From NCBI GenBank assembly GCA_918797485.1, contig CAKKNE010000004.1, positions 3,720,001-3,784,000 on the forward strand: a DNA stretch of 64,000 bases, written 5' to 3'. The notes under the pieces are model-generated. The model was given only the letters and a program-made list of their open reading frames with translations. It did not search any database and was not told where the DNA came from. A program made the translations under genes and the position numbers. Shown one piece after another: positions 1 to 8,651 of the stretch (position 1 is the first letter of the stretch; each line of letters begins with the position of its first letter). Source of the DNA: Pelagomonas calceolata. Taxonomy: Eukaryota; Sar; Pelagophyceae; Pelagomonadales; Pelagomonadaceae.

Positions 1-1442
1 CCGCGGGAGCCCAGGATATTGAGAGATGCCTCATCGGTGCGTTACCGGAGCCGATCTACGGCCCGCCCGAAGCCATTGTGGAGCGAGCTAGAACCGTCGC
101 CGATCTGCAGCCCGGGCTCGACGCGGCGCAGTTCGCGGCGTTACTGCGCGGCCTGGAGACGTGGGAATCGGTACGACGCGAGTTCGCCGAGGATAACGAC
201 GACGACCACGATGTCAGTGTCGAGGAGTTTTTGTTGGGGGCTTCCAGTGTCCCGCTGGAGATGTCCGACGACGATGCCCGATTGCTCTTCGAGCGCATCG
301 GAAGCACGGATTCTTCGAGGGCGCCTTTGTCGCGATTGTGCGCTGCTTTAGCGCGGCGGGCCGCGCGCTTGGATGCGTCCGAGACGAGACCGACCACGGC
401 CGCCGCGGTCGGCGAGTCCGGCGTCTCCAAAAGGTTGTCGCGGTCGCCGCCGCCGCCGTCGCCCTCCTTAGATGGACGGCCGCTGGCCCCGACGGCGATC
501 GAGGGGCGCAGCCCCCACAGCACGCGGTCGCCGGCGCCGCCGGCTGTGGTGGAAGAGGAGCACGACGATTTCTTAGATCAATTATCGTTAGAGGGCCACC
601 TCGAGTCCCTGGGTGACGATAATAAGGAGGAGCTCCTGCCGCGGTCGTCGCCGCGGCGCCTCGCGCGCGAGGTCGTGCCTCCCCTGACGGCGGACGTCGT
701 CGAGCCGCCCCTGCCGCCGCCGCCGCCCGTGCAACAACAGCACCGGTCGCCGCCCCGAAACCGGCCGCCCCTGTCCATGTGCTATCATGGGGTCGAGGTC
801 TCGGTGCCCATGTGCGAGGAGGCGCGCCTCGACGTCAAGCCTGATGGTTCATTGCGGTTACGCTTGACGGACTTCTCGGGCGACATCACGCTCACGAAGC
901 TGAGCGGCGCGGCGCTGACGCAGTCCATGGCCGTCGGCGACTCCGTCGCGGCGCACGAGGCGTGGCGGCGCAAGCAGCGCCGCGAGACGCCGCGCGTGCC
1001 TCCTACGCAACCGGAGACGCGCGAGGAGCGCTGGAGCCCCCTGCAGTCGCCGCCGCGGTCGACTTTTGCACAGCAGGAGCGCGTGCGCGCGCCGCCGTCG
1101 CGCGCCGCGGACCCGCTCAACTCGCCGTCGATCTGGAACGCGTCGCCGCCGCCGTCGACGGCGCGCGCGCCGCCCGCGCCGCCGCCCCTCGAGGAGGGGA
1201 GTTTTGGCATTTCCGGCCGGGCCATGGCCGTCGGCCGGGAGCCGGCCGCCGGCTCGCTCAAGGCGCGCACGTACAGCAACAGCCGCCCGACGACGGCGCG
1301 CCCGCGCACGGCGCGGCCGAAGACGTCCGACCTCCCACTGCCGCCGGGCTGGGAGCGGCGCTTCGACCCGCGCAAGCAACGGACGTACTTCATCGACCAC
1401 AACACGCGGACGACGTCGTGGCGCCATCCCCTTCGCGGGTAG
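1..1442 (+). CDS. EF-hand-like and WW-domain protein, 5' partial
   Basis: The reading frame is open to the left edge, so the N-terminus lies outside the window; about 479 codons are present. Near residue 64-75 (counted from the edge) there is a 12-residue EF-hand loop with Asp at positions 1, 3, 5 and 7 and Glu at 12, so calcium binding is plausible. The middle is Pro/Arg/Ser-rich and probably disordered. The last ~33 residues are a clear WW domain ([10 protein letters not shown]...[12 protein letters not shown]), which binds proline-rich ligands. This is one of three WW proteins in the window. The partners are unknown. It is convergent with the channel gene that ends at 1593. Confidence 0.75.
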   Translation, partial: AGAQDIERCLIGALPEPIYGPPEAIVERARTVADLQPGLDAAQFAALLRGLETWESVRREFAEDNDDDHDVSVEEFLLGASSVPLEMSDDDARLLFERIGSTDSSRAPLSRLCAALARRAARLDASETRPTTAAAVGESGVSKRLSRSPPPPSPSLDGRPLAPTAIEGRSPHSTRSPAPPAVVEEEHDDFLDQLSLEGHLESLGDDNKEELLPRSSPRRLAREVVPPLTADVVEPPLPPPPPVQQQHRSPPRNRPPLSMCYHGVEVSVPMCEEARLDVKPDGSLRLRLTDFSGDITLTKLSGAALTQSMAVGDSVAAHEAWRRKQRRETPRVPPTQPETREERWSPLQSPPRSTFAQQERVRAPPSRAADPLNSPSIWNASPPPSTARAPPAPPPLEEGSFGISGRAMAVGREPAAGSLKARTYSNSRPTTARPRTARPKTSDLPLPPGWERRFDPRKQRTYFIDHNTRTTSWRHPLRG

Positions 1443-1592
1443 TGCTTTCCTCCCCTTCCCTGATAAACTGCCTGGTTTAGCTCACATCGGCACCGCGACC
1501 GTCGCGTCGTCGCGACGCACCCGTTGCAAACCTGATGATCTCCGCCCGTTTCCCCGTGAGACCACTGGTACTACACAACATGGGTTACTTGC

Positions 1593-3057
1593 TCAGGCCT
1601 TCTCGACCGCGAGGGGGTAGATCGTGCCCTTGCCCTTGAAGCCGCCGAAGGCTGCTCCTCCACTGCTCTTCATCTCGCGCGTCAAATCGCAGCGCCAAAT
1701 TTTTCCCTCAATAGGGTCCATCATCGCGTTCATGCGGCCGCCGCCTTCCTTCCACGTGCGGTGGCTACCCTTCTGCTTCGTGAACGCGCGTACACGCCGC
1801 AAAATATCGATGTGCATGGCCACGAAGGCGGCGAGCGTCGCGCATAGGCATCCTCTGTCCCACGTGCGGATTCTTTTGATATCGACGTAGTCGCACCCGC
1901 CGAGCCTGCCACTGCAGACGACCTGGTTCGTGACCTGTGTGGAAATCAAATTTCGGGCACCCGACGCCATCGACGCGATATTTTCTCCGTAGCTGCGTCT
2001 GCTAGATGGCGTGAAGTTTCCAGGCCATCGACGCGACATCATCGCCGTGACCGCTCGAATAACCTAACTCACTGGTTGATTCCACACAGCTCTCCACGAC
2101 AGAACCCAGGGCCATCATAAACAACGCGAGCAGGCTCGCGAAGATCAGCCGGTCCAGGGCGGTCACGAACGGCACGCGCGGAAGCCGGTCCGTTACGGTC
2201 CACTGAATCGCGAAGGAGCTGAGCATGAGCGCCACGAGAAAATTTAGTCTCTCAGTAAGTTGGGCGTCCACGTCCATCGCAAACTGAAAAAACGCGAAGG
2301 CGACGATGACATAGATCGGCACCGCGCCCTTGAAGATATAGTATGTGGGGTCGCGCTGTACGTGCAAAGACCAAATACAGTCGCGATACACCAAACCCGT
2401 GTTCGGAGAGCTGTGCTTGAAGACGCCGAACGTCACGGCCGTGCACACGAACTCGCCCTGCCGCCGCTGCCCGACCCACTCCATCTGCCGCAGCTCGCCG
2501 CCCTGGCTCTTCACGTTTCGTCTGTCAAAGTCGAGCTCGATGTCGACGTCAGTCTCCAGTTTCACCTCGTCGGACATACAGAACAGCCAGTCGATGCGGG
2601 CGCTGTCGAAGGGGAAGCTTCTGAACCTCTCCTCACCGCCGCCGGCGCTTGAGATGTCGACGTGCGTCGGTTTCGTCTGGCGCCACCACATGAGACGCCC
2701 GGGCGCCAGTGATAGGAACGTCACCGGTGGCTCGTCATCCGCCCAGGCGAAATTCGTCGGGAAGCACGCGGCGGGCCGCCAGATGTCTTTCGGCATCGCG
2801 CTCGGATCGGACGTGTCGATGCCTGCCGCCAGCAGGCGCGGATCCTCCCACTCTAATACAACCCAAAATGTCGCCTGCAGGAACTCTCCGTTGTGCGTGT
2901 CGACCTTGAATTCCTGGACGTTCAGTTCGACACTTACCCGGGTGACGCCGCCGTCCGCCGGGACGGGGCGATCAGACCAGTTCACGGTCGCGGGATCCAG
3001 CGTTTTCGGCACCGCTTGTTCGGCGCCATCGTTGGCGCTGGGTACCACCTTGGTCAT
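1593..3057 (-). CDS. Pentameric ligand-gated ion channel-like protein (2 exons)
   Basis: Exon 1 is 3057-2086 and exon 2 is 1934-1593, giving 437 residues across an introner (1935-2085). The start is the first ATG; an upstream GTG in frame was ignored. Residues 35-235 form a beta-rich ligand-binding region carrying the FPFD signature (~148-151) of Cys-loop family receptors. They are followed by hydrophobic segments at ~239-261, 266-287 and 301-320, with a fourth hydrophobic patch in exon 2. The first membrane segment has the usual proline. Family members are cation or anion channels of the plasma membrane or internal membranes; ligand and ion here cannot be told. Reading through the intron would end the protein early with an element-derived tail. 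Confidence 0.7.
1935..2085 (-). mobile_element. Introner-like element acting as an intron (151 bp)
   Basis: Its ends are inverted repeats CTGTGTGGAA / TTCCACACAG, which supply the splice sites: GTGGAA at the 5' side after TGT, CACAG at the 3' side. Removal joins exon 1 (324 codons, phase 0) to exon 2 in frame. It contains two copies of GTCGCGTCGATGGC, the core shared with the elements at 56.8, 62.2 and 63.4 kb. Introners of this kind are reported from Aureococcus. Confidence 0.75.
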
Positions 3058-3554
3058 TGTCCTCACGCGCGCTCACGCCTTAAGGGCAGCTGGACTGCTC
3101 AGCAGCTACCACTCCACCTCGTCTCCGCTGCCCCTAGCGTGCAAGCACCGTGCTGGAGATGAACTGTGCGCCTATGATGCCTTCCCGAAGAGCTTCGTGC
3201 CCTCACGCGCTGATTAAGCGCTGCCCCGGCAGCGTCCAGACTTGCTGTGATTTCGGAAGCCGCGCACCCTAGTGCGGCGCGCTCTCGTTGACGTATCTGC
3301 GCGCAGGCGACTCTTGACGAAGGCCTCCGTGGTGCCGCAAGATGGATTGGTGCCACCAAGAATACGCTTGGCTAGTGCTCGGCTGGAGTCACGGCGTGAT
3401 CGTCGGTAAAAGGGCTCTGGGACTACACGCCGTAGCCCCCCGCACAACCCAGAGGCGCGGCCCGCTGCGGCCCCACGCCTAAACCAACTTCCCCAGCGCG
3501 CGAACACGGGCGCGCTGGGGCTCGCGACCGAGGATAAGCGTTATCCTCAAGTGT

Positions 3555-4517
3555 ATGGCTTCGGGAGGCTTGAGCCCCGAGGTCGCGGCCCGCTTCGCCG
3601 CGGCCGAAGAAAATGAAGCAGGAGGAACTTGGGAAGTGGCCCCCCACAAGGAGACGCCGACCAAGAGCCTAGGCGCGCAAAAACTATTGAGCCTCTTCGA
3701 CGAGCCCGAGGATCTCAAGGCTGAGCCGGAGCCGGCGATCCCCCTCGAGTTCCAGGGCGAGGACCTCAAGGCGGAGCAGCCGGCGCCGCGGGCGGCGAGC
3801 GCGTACCGCCCGGCGCTCGCGCTCTGGGCGCTCGCGGGTTTCACCGCGCTGACGAGCGCGGCGGCCTTTATGTGCGGCCGCCGCGGCGGCGCCAAGGCCG
3901 TGTGCGGCCAGCGCATGGTCACGGTGCCGCGCGGCCGCGCGCGGCGCCGCGTGCTGCTCGGCGACGACGACGACGCCAAGGGCCTCGTGGTGGCGCCGCC
4001 GCCGGCGCGCGAGCTCTTCTTCCACAAGGTGCTGCGCCACCAGGACCCGGCCATGGACCCCGCCGACGCCGTCGCCGTCGTCGCCGCTTTACAAGCGAGA
4101 GGCGGCCGCCTCGCCGAGGCGGCGTCGGTGCCCGAGGCCGAGCGCGAGGAGGCGCTGGCCTCCTTCGAGAAGGACTACGGCGCGGCGTCGCGCGCGCACG
4201 TGCTGGACGTGCGCGCGCACGTCCTCGGCCGCGTCGCGGGCGCGCTCGACGCGCAGCCGGACCTCGACCTCGTCGACGCCGTCGAGGCGGGCGCGGCCGG
4301 CGGCGCGTACGAGCACGCCTACGAGCGCGCGGACGTGGAAGCCGGGCCCGTCGCGACGGCGGGCGGCTTCCTGCTGAACCTGCGCGCGCACGTCATGCGC
4401 GGCGCCGACGGCCTGCTCCACCAGAACCCGGCCATGGACGTCGAGGACGTCCTGGCCGTCAAGGCCCGCGCCAAGCAGGCCAAGCTCGCGGCGCGCGGCG
4501 TCGGCGTGCGCCGCTGA
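3555..4517 (+). CDS. Unknown single-pass membrane protein with internal repeats
   Basis: 320 residues from an ATG. Residues 1-85 are acidic with a short duplicated EDLKAE motif. One hydrophobic segment (~86-107) is followed by a basic stretch rich in Arg. The C-terminal two thirds is Ala-rich and helical and holds three degenerate repeats built on HQDPAMDPADAVAV, also seen as LLHQNPAMDVEDVLAV near the C-terminus. No family recognised. The basic side after the membrane segment suggests the C-terminal part faces the cytosol, but this is inference. Codon use matches its neighbours. Confidence 0.6.
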   Translation: MASGGLSPEVAARFAAAEENEAGGTWEVAPHKETPTKSLGAQKLLSLFDEPEDLKAEPEPAIPLEFQGEDLKAEQPAPRAASAYRPALALWALAGFTALTSAAAFMCGRRGGAKAVCGQRMVTVPRGRARRRVLLGDDDDAKGLVVAPPPARELFFHKVLRHQDPAMDPADAVAVVAALQARGGRLAEAASVPEAEREEALASFEKDYGAASRAHVLDVRAHVLGRVAGALDAQPDLDLVDAVEAGAAGGAYEHAYERADVEAGPVATAGGFLLNLRAHVMRGADGLLHQNPAMDVEDVLAVKARAKQAKLAARGVGVRR

Positions 4518-5054
4518 GGCCCCGCTCCGCGAGCAGCGGTTCGTGTTTTGTGTTTTCGCGGCCGGAAGACGTCCGGCCCCTTCCCTCGTGCGCTCCGTTT
4601 TAGGACGGCAGCCGCAGCCGAACCGCGTTTCCCCTTCCCCTTCGCCCGAACCCCCACTCCCCACTTGTGTACTACCATCCAAGAAACGTAGTCTCGTTCC
4701 GAGTCAAGGTTCGCGACGGCCGGTGAGCGGACGTCGCAGCGACGGCGTCGAGAGGGCAGCGGGCATGAGGTTGCGGCGTCCGACGTCGCTTCATCTCTAC
4801 GGACCGACGGCGTATGGGGCCAGGTGGCTAGGCGGCCTAGCTCTAAACAAAGCAAATTAAGAATCGAGGACGGAGGAGGCCTCCACCCCGCAACAACATC
4901 ACTCGGCTACGTGGTGTCGTGTCGCGCCGCGAGCACGAGTACGCGCGCGAGCACTAAGCACTAAGTACAACGCCATCGACGCGCGACAACTAACACACGG
5001 CGGGTAGCGGCCGACGAGACGAATCATAGAAGATAATTACACATCATACGTCGG
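4518..5054. other. Intergenic region between convergent genes
   Basis: Holds a short perfect palindrome GCTAGGCGGCCTAGC (4827-4841) followed by CTCTAAACAAAGCAAA; a related CCTAGCTC...AAGCAAAGCAAA string lies at 36093-36123, also downstream of a gene. Nothing else recognised. Confidence 0.5.
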
Positions 5055-6110
5055 TCAGAGCGTCATCTCCGCGCCACCCTCGTCCTCGGGCTGCGTCGCG
5101 TCCAGCGAGAGCAGGTCGGCCACGGGCGTCGCGTCCGGCGGTGGCGGCGGCGGCTCCTCCGCCGCCGCAGCGCCAGCAGATTCAGCCATGGCGAGCGACT
5201 CCTTGATCGCCTGGACCATCATCTCCTCCTCCGTCATGCCCGCGGGCGCGGCGTGGCCCCGCGCCGGCGGCGAGTGGATCGGGTTCGCCGCGGCGCCCGT
5301 CGGCCGGTGCCACTGCGTCCGCTTCGTGTTGTGGTCCACGTAGTAGGGCGTGCCGTCGGCGTTGCGGCCCTCCTCCCAGCCCGGCGGCAGCGGGCCCGGC
5401 GACGTCGTAGGAGGCGGCGGCGGCGCGTAGCTTTGTGACGGCGCGGCGGCCTGGCCGGGCGGCCGGACCTCGACGATCGTCGTCACGATGCAGTCGAAGT
5501 GCGTCTCGGGCCGCGCCCAGGCCGGCACCTTGACGGCGAACTTGCCGGCCGTCGGGGTGGCCACGGACAGGCTGTCGCCGGCCTTGGCGTGGCGCGGGAC
5601 CAGCACTCTGACAGTTTTACGTGTCTCCTGGCGCGTGCCCGCCTGCACCACACTTCTCGGAGGATTCCGACGGTTCTCCTCGGCCTGCAGCCGCGCCGCG
5701 ACCATCATGTCGCGCTGCACGTCCGAGAGCGTGGCCGGGTCGGCGCCCTCGCCGCCCGCTAAACTCGCCGCCAGGGCCGCGTCACGCTCGAGCTGCGACC
5801 CCTCGCTCCGCGCGCGCTCCTCCTCGCGCTCCATCTGCCGCAGGAACTTTTCCTCGTTCTGCTGCTGGCGCCTTAAAGCCACGTCGCTCGCGCGGCGCTC
5901 CCGCAACTCCGGATCCTCCTGGACGGACTCGGCGTTGTCGAGGCGCGCGTAGCCGTCGCCGGCGCCGGTCAGGGTGCCCAGGCCGCCGAGGCGCGGCGGT
6001 CGGAGCGCCGGCGCCGGCCGCTGCTGCGCGACGCCGCCGATGGGCGGCGGCGGTTCTTGGGGAACGAGGTTCGCTGATGCGTCGTCAAATTGTGGGGGGG
6101 CGTAGGCCAT
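5055..6110 (-). CDS. WW-domain and UIM adaptor protein
   Basis: 351 residues starting at an ATG. Order: Pro-rich N-terminus; Glu/Arg-rich coiled coil (~65-110); a UIM-like helix (~107-120, DAALAASL); a beta segment (~165-213) with two VP-x-x-a-x-pG-type half repeats; a WW domain (241-271, LPPGWEEG...YYVDHNTKRTQW); and a clear ubiquitin-interacting motif (293-310, EEEMMVQAIKESLAMAE). Together these suggest a cytosolic adaptor that links ubiquitinated cargo to PPxY-type partners, as in NEDD4-like pathways. That role is inferred from domains only. Confidence 0.75.
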   Translation of the reverse strand: MAYAPPQFDDASANLVPQEPPPPIGGVAQQRPAPALRPPRLGGLGTLTGAGDGYARLDNAESVQEDPELRERRASDVALRRQQQNEEKFLRQMEREEERARSEGSQLERDAALAASLAGGEGADPATLSDVQRDMMVAARLQAEENRRNPPRSVVQAGTRQETRKTVRVLVPRHAKAGDSLSVATPTAGKFAVKVPAWARPETHFDCIVTTIVEVRPPGQAAAPSQSYAPPPPPTTSPGPLPPGWEEGRNADGTPYYVDHNTKRTQWHRPTGAAANPIHSPPARGHAAPAGMTEEEMMVQAIKESLAMAESAGAAAAEEPPPPPPDATPVADLLSLDATQPEDEGGAEMTL

Positions 6111-6595
6111 TTTTTTTGCGTGGTCGAGTCCTGTGGTTTCGAGTCAGCAGCCTGCTTTGTCCAAAGAGAGTCTTGGGACGACCTGTGGGTCGAAATTCCG
6201 GGCGTCGGCAGCGGTCTGACTTCGGAGAAGCACGAGCAAGTTGTTTGCGTTGCGAAGCGGTGAGAAGGATGCCTCCAAGCCTCTGAAAGAAAAAGCTGGC
6301 TTTGGGGGTGCTAGTGTCTTACCGCTAGCTAAATTCGCTCGAGCATTCTTTTTGCGCAGTATCGCCTCTAAGCAAGGCTCCAGCAGCGGGATGGGTCCGT
6401 GGCCTCGCATAATGCGGCTGCGAGAGACATCTTGCAAAGCAGGGCGATCACGACGCTCAAACACAGCCGCACAGTCGCGAGACACCCACGCGCGCTGAGT
6501 AGTAGCACAACTCGACCCCCTGCCGGTGTTCGGGCAAAAAAATTTAACCCTGCGGAGCGGTACAAAGCGGTTCAGCCCAGAGAGCTCTCTAAAAA
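6111..6595. other. Divergent intergenic promoter region
   Basis: Lies between two divergent starts (6110 minus, 6596 plus). It contains one CTAG palindrome (6310-6329). No gene-like sequence seen. Confidence 0.55.
6310..6329 (+). promoter_or_regulatory. CTAG palindrome motif, copy 1
   Basis: GCTAGTGTCTTACCGCTAGC. Member of the recurring GCTAGTGT...CGCTAGC set; it points toward the plus-strand start 267 bp away. Confidence 0.6.
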
Positions 6596-8213
6596 ATGCC
6601 CAGCTGCACGACGAAGCTCGGGCTCGCCGCCCCAACCACGAAGAAAAAGGAGTGCTGCCCGCCCCCACGACAAAAAGGGATGCCTCGCCGCACCGAGGCC
6701 GAAGCACTGGAAGACGTGAGCGCGCGCATGCTCCAGGGCTGGACGATGCTCGGCGACGCCTGCCCCGTCGCGGGCTGCAACACGCCCTTAGTAAGGAGCC
6801 GCCAGGGCGAGGTCTGGTGCGCGCGCTGCGGGGCGGCGGTCGTGAAGGAGGGCGACGCGATGAGCGTGCCGTCTTCACCTCCATCCACGACGGAGGTAGC
6901 CCAAAAGGCGCGCGCCGCGTGGGCCGAGGCCGCGGCTCGTAGTGACGACGAAGAGGAGGACGCGGCGACGGCGTCATCCCCGCGCGCGCGGCCCGGGTGG
7001 GCCGTCGAAGCCGCCGAGGCCGACGGCGAGGATGTTGTGATCACACAACGGAAGCCGCGCGACGCCAAGGCGCGGGACGCGGCGTCGGCGGCCATCGGCC
7101 AGAAGCTGCTGAGCGGCTGGACGCTGCTGGACGAGGCTTGTGGAAGATGCACGGTCGGCGTGCCGCTCATGCGCGATACGAATCAACGGAAGTTCTGCGT
7201 GGCCTGCGACGCCTACGAGGACGACGCCGTCGCGGCGCCAACGCGTGACGACGGAGAGGACTGGCGCAAGTTCATCGTGGACGAGCCGGCCGAGGACCCC
7301 CTCGCACAGCCGCTCTCGGAACACCTCGTGAAGGGCTACGTTTTATTAGGCAAGCAGTGTCCCGCCAAGGACTGCCCCTCGCCGTTGATGCGGGCGCCGG
7401 ACGGGCGCGAGGTCTGCGTCCAGCCGGCGTGCGTCGCCGCGCGTATGATGGAAGAGGACGACGACGACGAGGACGACTTCGTCGTGGACGCGAGAAATGA
7501 TGACGAGGTGCGGCTGCCGCCGCCCGTGCCGGGGGCGTCGGCGCTCGGCGCGCATTTGATCCGGGGCTACGCGATGCTCGAGGACATCTGCCCGAACGCG
7601 GGCTGCAACTCGCCGCTCATGCGGTCGCCGGACGGCGCGGACCGGTGTCTCTTCCTTCGAAGCTCGCGTGGCCCAATGGACACGGCGTCGCCCTCCTAAG
7701 GCGAAGATTGCGGGTTCGAGTCCCGCCGTGAGTAGTACTCACGGTCCGCTTCCCCGCGCAGGTGTTATTGGATGCGTCCAGCCGGAGTGCGGCGGCGACG
7801 GCGACGGGGCGCCCGCGGCGGCTCCACCGAAGCCGAAGCGCCGGCCGCCGCCGGCGTTCGTCGCGGCGCGGCTCGCGCCCGAGCCCCCCGCGGCCGCGAC
7901 CGACGACGTCTTCGGGGCCGCGGCACGGGCGTGCGTCGGCAAGCTCCGGGACCAGGCCCGGGGCCTGGCGGCGGCGCGCGCGGCCGACGTGGCCGCGGCG
8001 GCGGCGGCGGTCGGCGCCTGCGCCCGGGCGCTCGCGTCCATGCGCGGCGACGCGCGCGCGGCGGCCGCCGAGGCGCGCGCCGCCGTGCGCCGGCGCGTCG
8101 GCGAGGCCACGGCCGCGCTCGGCGCGGCGTCGGGCTTCGGCGAGACGCGCGCGGCCGCCGAGGCGCTCGAGGCGCTCGCCCTGGCCGACCAGGCGCTTTC
8201 TGCTTTAATTTGA
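6596..8213 (+). CDS. Protein with four SSA1/p27-type zinc ribbons (2 exons)
   Basis: Exon 1 is 6596-7646 and exon 2 is 7762-8213, about 500 residues. Four repeats at ~45-79, 170-203, 243-278 and 320-355 share the pattern LLxGWxMLxxxCPxxxCxxPLxRxxDGxxxCxxC, the zinc-ribbon of the Sjogren autoantigen p27 (ZNRD2) family; repeat 2 has a shortened first knuckle. Acidic linkers separate them. The fourth ribbon is cut by a 115-bp intron, and splicing restores its second Cys pair (DRCVIGCVQPEC). Exon 2 then adds a ~120-residue Ala-rich helical tail. Tandem duplication to four copies is unusual for a family that normally has one. The cellular role is not known. Confidence 0.75.
7647..7761 (+). other. 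Intron hosting a tRNA gene
   Basis: 115 bp, GTCTCT at the 5' end and CCGCGCAG at the 3' end. Removal keeps the frame (exon 1 leaves one base) and completes zinc ribbon four. The same-strand tRNA occupies 73 of its 115 bases. Confidence 0.65.
7662..7734 (+). tRNA. tRNA-Arg (anticodon CCT)
   Basis: All arms are visible: 7-bp acceptor stem (7662-7668 with 7727-7733, two G-T pairs), D-arm with AATGGA loop, anticodon stem TCGCC/GGCGA with loop CTCCTAA, and T-arm GCGGG-TTCGAGT-CCCGC with a consensus B box. Discriminator base A. No intron. It sits inside a protein-gene intron in the same orientation. Confidence 0.93.
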
Positions 8214-8227
8214 CCATTATCCGTAGC

Positions 8228-8434
8228 CTAGGGACAGCATGGGCACCAGCAGCAGTCGAAGCAGCAGGGCCCGTCGCCGCCGCGCCGGCCGAAACAGATC
8301 CCCCACTCGAGGAGGCATCCGCACATGCTGCAGACGCAGCACTTGTATCCGCACACGCACCGGAACGGGTTGCAGTAGCAATCGCCCTCGTCCTCGAAGA
8401 ACTGGTAGTCGATGAGGAGTAGCGCGGCAGCCAT
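8228..8434 (-). CDS. Cysteine-rich microprotein (68 aa)
   Basis: Start at an ATG (8434), reading MAAALLLIDYQFF then a dense run of Cys pairs: CxC, CxCxxxCCxC, CxC, CC, CCxCxCC. At least 17 of 68 residues are Cys, far above background in this GC-rich DNA, and the stop falls only 14 bp from the stop of the convergent zinc-ribbon gene. It could be a metal-binding or membrane-associated Cys-rich protein. No family is recognised. It might extend upstream in frame from a GTG at 8500, but I prefer the ATG. Confidence 0.55.
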   Translation of the reverse strand: MAAALLLIDYQFFEDEGDCYCNPFRCVCGYKCCVCSMCGCLLEWGICFGRRGGDGPCCFDCCWCPCCP

Positions 8435-8604
8435 CGCCGCTTTCAGTCGCTGGACCTTTGGGCACCAATCTGAGGCTCGGGCGGTTCGGGAGGCCAGCAC
8501 ACGAGCTTTATTAGTGCGTCAGCTATACTGGATATCGCGCCAGCGCCTGAAACCGCCGGGTTTATTTGGGGCGCGCTGTAAAACCCGTTTTGATTGGCGG
8601 AGCA

Positions 8605-8629
8605 CCTCGCGAGGCCTCGCGAGGCCTCG
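8605..8629. repeat. CCTCGCGAGG short palindromic tandem repeat
   Basis: Two and a half copies of the self-complementary unit CCTCGCGAGG in the gap between two minus-strand genes. A related CCTCGCGG tandem lies at 49.65-49.69 kb. Confidence 0.6.
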
Positions 8630-8651
8630 TAAAACAAATGCTACACGAAAG

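Noticed and set aside
3872-4603. Long Arg/Gly/Pro-rich reading frames opposite or shifted against real genes (here and throughout)
   Set aside because: Shadows caused by high GC; composition is non-natural and no domains are present.
4960-4985. CGCCATCGACGCGCGACAAC as an introner core
   Set aside because: Only 12-13 bases match and no terminal repeats flank it.
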